In this document: in pieces, positions 36,356 to 43,503 of the stretch
Layout of the letters: each line of letters opens with the position of its first letter
Position numbering within the stretch: position 1 is the stretch's first letter
Assembly: GCA_020060465.1 (NCBI GenBank)
Contig: JAGVAD010000024.1
Coordinates: forward strand, 87,355 to 151,354
Reading direction: 5' to 3'
DNA: 64,000 nt
From: Anaerolineales bacterium
GTDB lineage: Bacteria > Chloroflexota > Anaerolineae > Anaerolineales > UBA4823
Program-made: the position numbers and the translations under genes
Notes under the pieces: generated by a model
The model's database searches: none
What the model saw: the letters and a program-made list of their open reading frames with translations, nothing else
Told to the model about the DNA's origin: nothing

Positions 36356-37864
36356 ATGAACGTTCGCGCTCACATGAGTATGCTCTTTCATCTGGATAAA
36401 TGCATTGGCTGCCACACCTGCTCGGTGGCCTGCAAGAATCTCTGGACCGATCGCAAAGGCGCTGAATATATGTGGTGGAACAACGTCGAAACCCGCCCAG
36501 GTTCTGGTTATCCAACGCAATGGGAGGACCAGGAGCATTTCCAGGGCGGCTGGGAATTCAAAGACGGCAAGCTGCGTCTGCGCCTGCACTCACGGGCTAC
36601 CGGGCTGCTGAAGCTATTTTTCAACCCCGCCTTGCCCAGCCTGGAAGACTATTACGAGCCGTTCACCTATCGCTATCAGGACTTATTCAACGCCCCCGCC
36701 GGTGACGATCAACCCACCGCCATACCGATCTCGATGATCACCGGCGAGCCGATGGAGATCAAGAGCGGTCCCAATTGGGATGACGATCTGGGCGGGTCGA
36801 ACATCTACGCCCGCAACGATCCGAACCTGGAGGGTGTGCCTGCCGAGGTTCGAGCGCAACTGGATGAACTGGAGCGGATCGTGTTCAATTATCTGCCGCG
36901 CATTTGCAACCATTGCCTGAACCCTGCCTGCGTAGCCGCTTGCCCCTCCGGTGCGATCTACAAACGCCAGGAAGACGGCGTGGTGCTGGTCAACGAGAAC
37001 AAGTGCCGCGCCTGGCGTATGTGTGTGGCAGCCTGCCCGTACAAAAAAGTGTATTACAACTGGTCAACCGGCAAGTCGGAGAAATGCATCTTGTGTTTCC
37101 CGCGCCTGGAAACCGGTCAGGCGCCAGCCTGTGCTCATTCCTGCGTTGGCCGCATCCGCTATATGGGCGTGTTGCTCTATGACGCCGACCGTCTGCCGGA
37201 GGCGGCTATGGTCCCCGATGAGCAACTGGTTGAAGCGCAGCGCGATGCTATCTTAGACCCGTTCGACCCTGAAGTAATCAGCGCTGCAAAAGCCAGCGGC
37301 CTGGGCGAGGATTGGATACGCGCCGCGCAGCTTTCGCCGGTTTATCAGTTTGTCAAGGTCTGGAAGCTGGCTTTGCCGCTGCATCCGGAATACCGCACCC
37401 TGGCAATGATGTTCTATATCCCCCCGCTTTCGCCTGTGGTCAGCGTCATCGAAGATGGCCTGTTCCGCCTGGATCTCAGCGACGCCAACCACGACTTTGA
37501 AATCTTCCACCGCCTGTCCGCCGCCCGTTTACCGATGCAATACCTGGCGAACCTGTTCACGGCGGGCAACCAGGAAATCATCCGCCAAACGCTGGTTAAG
37601 ATGCTGGCGGTGCGCGTTTACATGCGCCGCAAGAGTGTAGACGGCGAGGTAGATGAGAAACTGGTCAGGCTGCTGGCCGACGCCGGGACGACCCCACAGG
37701 AAGCCGAAGCGATCTATCAATTGACCACCCAGCCGACGTTGGAGGAGCGTTTTGTTTTGCCGCCCTATCATCGCGAGATGGCGCTGGAGACCTGGAAAGA
37801 TCCGCTGGCGCATAAGGGCGAAGCCGGACTGGGCTACCTGCAAGCGCCCAGACGAGGGGAGTGA
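36356..37864 (+). CDS. narH: Respiratory nitrate reductase beta subunit NarH
   Basis: 502 residues. Four Fe-S clusters are expected. The first ligand group is Cys16, Cys19, Cys22 and Cys26, identical in position to E. coli NarH. A second group is CNHCLNPACVAAC. The CRAWRMCVAACP segment has Trp in place of one Cys, which makes the single [3Fe-4S] cluster characteristic of NarH. A further group lies in KCILCFPRLETGQAPAC. The subunit wires electrons from heme b of NarI to the molybdenum site of NarG. It is encoded between narG and narJ in the usual order. Confidence 0.97.
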   Translation: MNVRAHMSMLFHLDKCIGCHTCSVACKNLWTDRKGAEYMWWNNVETRPGSGYPTQWEDQEHFQGGWEFKDGKLRLRLHSRATGLLKLFFNPALPSLEDYYEPFTYRYQDLFNAPAGDDQPTAIPISMITGEPMEIKSGPNWDDDLGGSNIYARNDPNLEGVPAEVRAQLDELERIVFNYLPRICNHCLNPACVAACPSGAIYKRQEDGVVLVNENKCRAWRMCVAACPYKKVYYNWSTGKSEKCILCFPRLETGQAPACAHSCVGRIRYMGVLLYDADRLPEAAMVPDEQLVEAQRDAILDPFDPEVISAAKASGLGEDWIRAAQLSPVYQFVKVWKLALPLHPEYRTLAMMFYIPPLSPVVSVIEDGLFRLDLSDANHDFEIFHRLSAARLPMQYLANLFTAGNQEIIRQTLVKMLAVRVYMRRKSVDGEVDEKLVRLLADAGTTPQEAEAIYQLTTQPTLEERFVLPPYHREMALETWKDPLAHKGEAGLGYLQAPRRGE

Positions 37865-37874
37865 AAGAGTGAAA

Positions 37875-38378
37875 ATGAGCGATTATTCTATTCTTGCAGA
37901 GGCTTTTCGCTACCCAACCGCAGGCGGCCTGGATAGACTGCGTAAGCTCGTCGAGCAAATGCAAAACAGCAGCGCCCGTCGCCTTTTGGATAAATTTATC
38001 ATTCTCGCGCAGTCGCACTCATTGGGCGAGTGGGAAGAACTTTACACCTCTGCGTTGGATATGAACCCTTCTTCCGCTCCATACCTGGGCTTCCAGACCT
38101 GGGGCGAGAGTTATCAGCGCGGCGAGTTCATGTCGCGCCTCAATCACGAACTGGCGCGTCTGGGTGTGGAAACGGAAGGCGAGCTGCCCGACCATATCAT
38201 CCCCGTGCTGCGGTATTTGGATGCGGCGGCAGAGCCGTTGCCGGAATTGCTGGCCATATTTGAGCCCGCCTTGAAACGCGCCGCAGCCGCGTTGCGCAAG
38301 GCAGATGCAGGCAACCCATATAACTTGTTATTTGAAGCTGCGCTGTCGCTGATAGCGATGGCGCCGGAAAACATTTGA
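37875..38378 (+). CDS. narJ: Nitrate reductase assembly chaperone NarJ
   Basis: About 167 residues, all-helical, of the TorD/NarJ family. The start LAEAFRYPT and the segment WEELYTSALDMNPSSAPYLG match NarJ, which binds the N-terminus of NarG and delays membrane attachment until the Mo cofactor is inserted. GGGGAG lies 13 bases before the ATG at 37875; a GTG at 37869 would be better spaced and adds only two residues. The reading frame is open farther upstream within narH, but that part is not homologous. Confidence 0.88.
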   Translation: MSDYSILAEAFRYPTAGGLDRLRKLVEQMQNSSARRLLDKFIILAQSHSLGEWEELYTSALDMNPSSAPYLGFQTWGESYQRGEFMSRLNHELARLGVETEGELPDHIIPVLRYLDAAAEPLPELLAIFEPALKRAAAALRKADAGNPYNLLFEAALSLIAMAPENI

Positions 38379-38390
38379 AGGAGAAAGACT

Positions 38391-38945
38391 GTGAAAGCGA
38401 CACAAATTTTGATGGAAGAGCATCGCGTCATCGAGCGCGTCTTAAACACGCTGGAGGCTGGCGCGGCGAAGCTCGAGCAAGGGCAGAACGTACGCCCTGG
38501 TTTCTTTATCGAAGCAACAGATTTCGTTAAAGGCTTTGCTGATGGCTGTCATCACATGAAGGAAGAAGGTGTGCTTTTCAAAGCCATGAATGCCCAGGGT
38601 GTGCCGACCGAGGGCGGACCTATCGGCGTGATGCTCGCCGAACACGAGATGGGGCGCAGCTACACTCGCGCCTTGCGAGAGGCCGCGCTGCGCCTGCAAA
38701 ACGGCGATTCTACCGCCGTCAAAGCGGTTATCGAAAATGCTCGCGGATATGCTGCCCTGCTGCGCCAGCACATCTTCAAAGAAGACAACATCCTGTTCCC
38801 CATGGCCGACCGGGTTGTGCCGCAGGCGGAACACGACAGCATCTTCGAAGGCTTTGAGCATGTCGAGCATGAAGAGACGGGCGAAGGCGTGCACGAAAAA
38901 TACCTGGCGCTGGCGGAAGCGCTGGAAAAAGAGATGCAAAACTGA
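38391..38945 (+). CDS. Hemerythrin domain protein
   Basis: 184 residues forming a four-helix bundle with the diiron ligands of hemerythrin-like proteins: His11, His54/His55, Glu58, His85, His127 and Glu131 (EEHRVIE, DGCHHMKEE, AEHEMGRS, LRQHIFKEDN). Such proteins bind oxygen, nitric oxide or peroxide, or act in iron-centre repair. The start is a GTG with AAGGAG before it. The gene is inserted between narJ and narI, 12 bases after the former, so it is made together with the nitrate reductase. Protection of Fe-S or heme centres, or NO/O2 sensing during nitrate respiration, is a reasonable inference. Confidence 0.9.
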   Translation: MKATQILMEEHRVIERVLNTLEAGAAKLEQGQNVRPGFFIEATDFVKGFADGCHHMKEEGVLFKAMNAQGVPTEGGPIGVMLAEHEMGRSYTRALREAALRLQNGDSTAVKAVIENARGYAALLRQHIFKEDNILFPMADRVVPQAEHDSIFEGFEHVEHEETGEGVHEKYLALAEALEKEMQN

Positions 38946-39003
38946 GCCAGATGGGGCGGCTGGCGATTTACCAGCCGCCCTGACCGCGCACGGAGGAGGC
39001 ATT

Positions 39004-39693
39004 ATGAACTGGAATAGCCTGTTGTTCGTTATTTTTCCCTATATCGCTCTTTCGGTATGTGTGATTGGCAGCGTTTATCGCTCGATTTATCGGCCATTCA
39101 CGATTTCCAGCCTGTCTTCGCAGCTTCTGGAGCGGCGCAAACTGTATTGGGGTTCAATCTCACTGCATTATGGCATCCTGATCATCCTGCTGGGGCATTT
39201 GCTGGCTTTGCTGCTGCCGAGAGGGCTGATGCTGTGGAACGCGGCGCCGGTTCGGTTATATCTATTGGAGTTGACTGGACTGGCGCTGGGGATCTGGGCG
39301 TTGGCAGGGTTGGCGATCCTGATTTATCGCCGTTTCACCACCCGCCGCCTGTGGCCAGTCACCACGCGCATGGACTGGCTGGTGCTGATCCTGCTGCTGG
39401 TCTCGGTAATCACCGGCGTCTGGACAGCCACCGCCTACCGCTTTGGTTCCTATTGGTTCACAGCGGTATTTACACCTTATTTGTGGTCTTTGATCACGCT
39501 CCAACCTCGCCCAGAATTTGTGGCGCCGTTGCCCTGGGTGATCCAGTTGCATGTGTTTAATTTCTTTTTGCTGCTGTTGATCTTCCCATTTTCTCGCTTG
39601 GTGCATATTGTGACCTATCCGCTGGGCTATCTGCTGCGGCCCTGGCAAATTGTTGTTGCGATGCGCGGGCGCGTAACGCCGCAGGCGCAATGA
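39004..39693 (+). CDS. narI: Respiratory nitrate reductase gamma subunit NarI
   Basis: 229 residues with five transmembrane helices. The heme b ligands are His55, His65, His183 and His201, matching His56, His66, His187 and His205 of E. coli NarI. It oxidises quinol at the outer side and delivers electrons through two b hemes to NarH. The ATG at 39004 follows GGAGGAGGC. The same frame runs upstream over the hemerythrin gene without homology. Presence of all four ligands means direct quinol oxidation is possible, so the b6/Rieske module is not strictly needed for nitrate reduction. Confidence 0.95.
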   Translation: MNWNSLLFVIFPYIALSVCVIGSVYRSIYRPFTISSLSSQLLERRKLYWGSISLHYGILIILLGHLLALLLPRGLMLWNAAPVRLYLLELTGLALGIWALAGLAILIYRRFTTRRLWPVTTRMDWLVLILLLVSVITGVWTATAYRFGSYWFTAVFTPYLWSLITLQPRPEFVAPLPWVIQLHVFNFFLLLLIFPFSRLVHIVTYPLGYLLRPWQIVVAMRGRVTPQAQ

Positions 39694-39819
39694 TATGCGA
39701 CCTCGCTCTTACATGCTTATCAAGAACAATGAAGACTGTCTCATAGATAGTAATGGCGCATTCAGGCAACCATGGTTTACTGGGGCGTTGCCACGCGTCG
39801 TTCAGAAGGGATTATTCGC

Positions 39820-40410
39820 GTGAATTCCCGCCATCGCGTTCTCAAACAGCAAGAATATCTGACAAAGCTGGCGCTGATAGCCATCTTCCTGGGCGGGTTC
39901 GGCGCAGTGGTGTGGATGGGGCAGAAAATCGCCGCTGGCGAGTTCCAGCCAAATGCTCTGGATCTGCTCTTGTTGGGATTCGCAGCCTTTCGCCTGGGGC
40001 GGCTGATGGCTTATGATTTGATTACAGAGCCGCTGCGCAGCCCGGTCGCCCATACAGTACCGGATGAGAGCGGCGCGGGGGACAATGTTGAAGCGCGCGG
40101 GTTTGGAGTGCAACGCGCCCTGGGACAGCTCATTTCCTGCCCCATTTGCGCCGGCACCTGGATCGCCGCGCTGTTGGTCTATGGGTTATACCTGCTACCA
40201 GGCACGACGCGATTGTTCCTGATGATTTTTGCCGCGATTGGCCTGGCGGAATTGATCAATAGCCTGGTAGAGGCGTTATGCTGGTCCAGTCAACTCGCCC
40301 GTGTGCAAACCGGGGCGAAACTGCAAGAGCTGCGCGGCCGTCCCGCCACGCCGAATTTGACGCAGACGCAGGAAAATTCGAGCGGCAAGTTTCATGAAGA
40401 CAAGAAATAA
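39820..40410 (+). CDS. DUF1360 family membrane protein
   Basis: About 196 residues with one N-terminal transmembrane segment and two further hydrophobic segments. The signature FRLGRLMAYDLITEPLRSP and LGQLISCPICAGTWIAALLV fits the DUF1360 family, which has no assigned biochemical function. The CPIC motif could bind metal or form a disulfide. A GTG at 39820 with AAGGG 9 bases upstream is preferred; an ATG at 39772 would add 16 residues. It lies between narI and narK on the same strand. Whether this is functional or chance placement is unknown. Confidence 0.7.
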   Translation: MNSRHRVLKQQEYLTKLALIAIFLGGFGAVVWMGQKIAAGEFQPNALDLLLLGFAAFRLGRLMAYDLITEPLRSPVAHTVPDESGAGDNVEARGFGVQRALGQLISCPICAGTWIAALLVYGLYLLPGTTRLFLMIFAAIGLAELINSLVEALCWSSQLARVQTGAKLQELRGRPATPNLTQTQENSSGKFHEDKK

Positions 40411-40484
40411 ACGATGGTAGCGCAACCGCCGACAGCTAACGCTATCGTCGTGGACACGAGATCAAGAGGATCAGGAGGAATGAA

Positions 40485-41795
40485 ATGATCAAGGGCACTC
40501 CCCAACAAGGTTTGATGGGCGCAACGTTAGGCTTTTTTATAGGATTTGCCGCCGTGTCATTGTTTGGGCCCACAGCCCAGAAATTCAAAGAGGCAATGGG
40601 GCTGACGCCGGTGATGGTGGGCTTTTTGGTCGCTATGCCTTCATTGTCAGGGTCACTGCTGCGCATCCCGTTCGCCGCCTGGGTGGATTCCACCGGCGGT
40701 CGCAAGCCATTTCTGACCCTGCTGAGCATCTCGATCCTGGGGATGTTTGGGTTGACTGCGTTGATCTTCACCCGCTATCCAGATGGCCTCACCCGCGAAC
40801 TGTACCCGCTGTTGCTGTTGCTGGGCGTGTTGTGCGGCTGCGGTATCGCCACGTTTTCGGTGGGCATCGGTCAGGTCTCGTACTGGTTCCCGCGCTCCCG
40901 CCAAGGCAGCGCCCTGGGAACTTACGGCGGCATCGGCAACATTGCCCCGGGGCTGTTCTCGCTGCTCATCCCGCTGGCGCTCACCCGCCTGGGTCTGGCA
41001 GGCTCGTATTTGATCTGGCTGCTCTTCTTGACTGGCGGGACCGTGCTGTATTATTTCATCGGTTTGAATGCCTGGTATTTCCAATTGCGCGAGCAGGGCA
41101 AAGGCGCTGAAGAGGCAAAAAAGCTCGCCGCTCAACTGGGGCAAGAGATCTTCCCTTCTGGTCGCCTGCAAGATAGCCTGTTGCTTTCGGCGCGCATTTG
41201 GAAAACCTGGGTTTTAGTAGCACTGTATTTCACCACATTCGGCGGTTTTCTGGCGCTCACCTCCTGGTTTCCCACCTACTGGAAATCCTACTTTGCCCAG
41301 GAAGCGGTAGCCGCTGGCTTTTTGACCGCTCTGTTTTCGATTCTGGCTTCGCTGGTGCGCGTGGCGGGCGGCAAAATATCCGATCGTCTGGGCGGCGAGA
41401 GAACAACCGCTTACGCCCTGGCGATCTTACTGATCGGCGCGCTGATGATGAGTTTCTCGCACGCCTTTTCCCTTTCTGTTCTTGCCGCGGTAACGATGGC
41501 CGTAGGCATTGGCGTTGGCAATGCAGCCATTTTCAAATTGGTTCCCCAGGAAGTGCCTCAGGCGGTGGGCGGGGCGTCCGGTTGGATTGGCGGCCTGGGC
41601 GCGTTTGGCGGTTTTGTTTTCCCGCCCATCCTGGGCGCCATCGTGCGGGCGATGGGCGCTGACGGTTATGCCGCCGGCTTTGGGCTGTTTGCGGTTCTGG
41701 CGGCGCTTTCCCTGGGCATGGTGCAATTGCTCAAACGCACGCGAACCGCTGAAACCCTCCTGACCAAACCTACGCCGGAAGGAGGTCGCCAATAA
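40485..41795 (+). CDS. narK: Nitrate/nitrite transporter NarK (MFS)
   Basis: 436 residues with about 12 transmembrane helices. It carries the nitrate-porter signatures GTYGGIGNIAPGLFSLLIPLA in the N-terminal half and GASGWIGGLGAFGGFVFPP in the C-terminal half, plus the loop SGGxRKP-like STGGRKPFLTLLS. NarK proteins import nitrate with protons or exchange it for nitrite. This is needed because NarG faces the cytoplasm. AGGAGGA precedes the ATG. A GC-rich foldback in the 74-base gap before it may be an operator or a weak terminator. It is the last gene of the nitrate locus. Confidence 0.93.
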   Translation: MIKGTPQQGLMGATLGFFIGFAAVSLFGPTAQKFKEAMGLTPVMVGFLVAMPSLSGSLLRIPFAAWVDSTGGRKPFLTLLSISILGMFGLTALIFTRYPDGLTRELYPLLLLLGVLCGCGIATFSVGIGQVSYWFPRSRQGSALGTYGGIGNIAPGLFSLLIPLALTRLGLAGSYLIWLLFLTGGTVLYYFIGLNAWYFQLREQGKGAEEAKKLAAQLGQEIFPSGRLQDSLLLSARIWKTWVLVALYFTTFGGFLALTSWFPTYWKSYFAQEAVAAGFLTALFSILASLVRVAGGKISDRLGGERTTAYALAILLIGALMMSFSHAFSLSVLAAVTMAVGIGVGNAAIFKLVPQEVPQAVGGASGWIGGLGAFGGFVFPPILGAIVRAMGADGYAAGFGLFAVLAALSLGMVQLLKRTRTAETLLTKPTPEGGRQ

Positions 41796-41914
41796 TAACT
41801 CGGCTTCCACCCCCGACGTGAAGCCTCCTATAATCCCACAATTTTGACCGCCAGGCGCCGATGGAGAAGGATCATTAATTTCCATCGAGATTGTTTTCCT
41901 CTTTGGCGCAAAAC

Positions 41915-41943
41915 GTCCCGCAGGTTCCCAAAACCTGCGGGAC
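41915..41943. terminator. Hairpin terminator after narK (CCGCAGG family core)
   Basis: A perfect 12-bp stem, GTCCCGCAGGTT (41915-41926) with AACCTGCGGGAC (41932-41943), has a 5-base loop. There is no long T tract. The arms repeat the core of the dispersed hairpin family but without the long flanks. It lies in the 229-base gap between narK and glgA. Confidence 0.6.
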
Positions 41944-41991
41944 ATTCGCAACCAAAATTTGAAACTCCTCGGGGGTTAATTCAAGATCGTA

Positions 41992-42000
41992 TGCTAAAAT
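41992..42000 (+). promoter_or_regulatory. Extended -10 promoter for glgA
   Basis: TGCTAAAAT is an extended -10 box, 25 bases before the ATG of the glycogen synthase gene. No clear -35 is present, as is common with extended -10 promoters. Confidence 0.45.
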
Positions 42001-42024
42001 ATCCTCGCCGGAGGATGAAACATT

Positions 42025-43497
42025 ATGAATATAGTCATGATCGCATCCGAGTGCGTCCCATATGCCAAGACTGGGGGATTGGCGGATGTGGTGGGGGCTT
42101 TGCCGGTTGAGCTGCAAAAACTGGGACACCAGGTGATGGTCGTCATGCCCAAATATTCTTTCATAGACGGCGAACGGTTCAATTTGCGCCCTTTTCTCAG
42201 CCCCTTGGGCGTGTGGATGGGAGATACATTGGAATGGTGCGCCGTTCACGTAACCGATCATCACGGCTTGCCGGTCTATTTTATTGAATTTGATCAATAC
42301 TTTAATCGCTGGGGGTTATATCACGACGCAGACTTTAACGACTATCTGGATAACCCGCGCCGCTTTGGTTTTCTCACTCGCGCCGGTTTGCAACTGTGCC
42401 GCGATATTCACTTTGCGCCGGATATTGTGCATGTTCACGATTGGCACACTGCCCTGGCAGCCGCCTATCTAAAAATCTGGCACTGGAATGACCCCGTGTT
42501 GGGAAAAGCTGCCAGCGTGCTGACCATCCACAATATCGCTTACCAGGGCATTTACGATGCGCGCCATTATCCTTACCTGGGGCTGCAATGGATCAACTTC
42601 ACCCCCGACAAACTGGAAGATCATGGGCGCATTAACTTCTTGAAGGGCGGCATCGTGTATGCCGATATGGTCAACACTGTTAGCCCGACGTACGCCCGCG
42701 AAACGCGCACCCCAGAAGGCGGCTATGGGTTGGCGCCTTATCTGAACGATAAAGGAGAAAATTATATTGGCATCCTGAATGGCGTGGATTACAACCGCTG
42801 GAATCCAGAAACCGACCCGATGATCCCCATGCGCTATTCGGCAAAGGACCTATCCGGCAAGGCAGTGTGTAAGCGTGAATTACAACGACGCTTCTCGCTC
42901 AATGTGGATGCTAATATCCCGATCATAGGAGTGGTCAGCCGCCTGGTGACGCAAAAGGGATTGCATTTGTTAGCCCAGGCTATCGAAGACATCCTCAACA
43001 ATATGCGGGTGCAATTCGTCATCCTCGGCGCGGGGGAAAAAGAACTGGAAAGTTTTTACAGCTCGCTGCCAGCCCGCTATCCCGGGCGCGTGGGCGGTTA
43101 TATTGGCTATAACGAGGAGCTTTCCCATTGGATCGAAGCCGGGGCGGATTTTTTCATCATGCCCTCTCTATCCGAACCGTGCGGTTTGAACCAGATGTAC
43201 TCGCTCAAGTACGGGACGTTGCCGATCGTGCGCGCCGTCGGCGGCTTGGACGACACCGTTCAACAATACGATGAGGCTTCCGCCGCGGGGACCGGCTTTA
43301 AATTTTGGGAAGCCAGCCCGCGCGCCATTTACTACACCGTGGGATGGGCGATCAGCACATTCTTTGACCGCCGGGAGCACATCCAGCAAATGATCCAAAC
43401 CGCCATGGCGCAGGATTTTTCGTGGGAACGTAGCGCCGGCGAATATGTGCGCTTATATGAGCGCGCGATTGCAAACAAGCAATCGTCAAAGGGATAA
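42025..43497 (+). CDS. glgA: Glycogen synthase (GT5)
   Basis: 490 residues. The N-terminal ADP-glucose-binding motif KTGGL is at residues 15-19 (SECVPYAKTGGLADVVGALP). The C-terminal GT-B half has SRLVTQKGLHLLAQAI and PSLSEPCGLNQMYSLKYG. This matches bacterial glycogen/starch synthases, which extend alpha-1,4-glucan from ADP-glucose in the cytoplasm. Length is normal for the family. It stands apart from other glycogen genes in this window, with its own promoter, and is followed 6 bases later by the mprF-like gene. Confidence 0.93.
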   Translation: MNIVMIASECVPYAKTGGLADVVGALPVELQKLGHQVMVVMPKYSFIDGERFNLRPFLSPLGVWMGDTLEWCAVHVTDHHGLPVYFIEFDQYFNRWGLYHDADFNDYLDNPRRFGFLTRAGLQLCRDIHFAPDIVHVHDWHTALAAAYLKIWHWNDPVLGKAASVLTIHNIAYQGIYDARHYPYLGLQWINFTPDKLEDHGRINFLKGGIVYADMVNTVSPTYARETRTPEGGYGLAPYLNDKGENYIGILNGVDYNRWNPETDPMIPMRYSAKDLSGKAVCKRELQRRFSLNVDANIPIIGVVSRLVTQKGLHLLAQAIEDILNNMRVQFVILGAGEKELESFYSSLPARYPGRVGGYIGYNEELSHWIEAGADFFIMPSLSEPCGLNQMYSLKYGTLPIVRAVGGLDDTVQQYDEASAAGTGFKFWEASPRAIYYTVGWAISTFFDRREHIQQMIQTAMAQDFSWERSAGEYVRLYERAIANKQSSKG

Positions 43498-43503
43498 ACA
43501 ACC

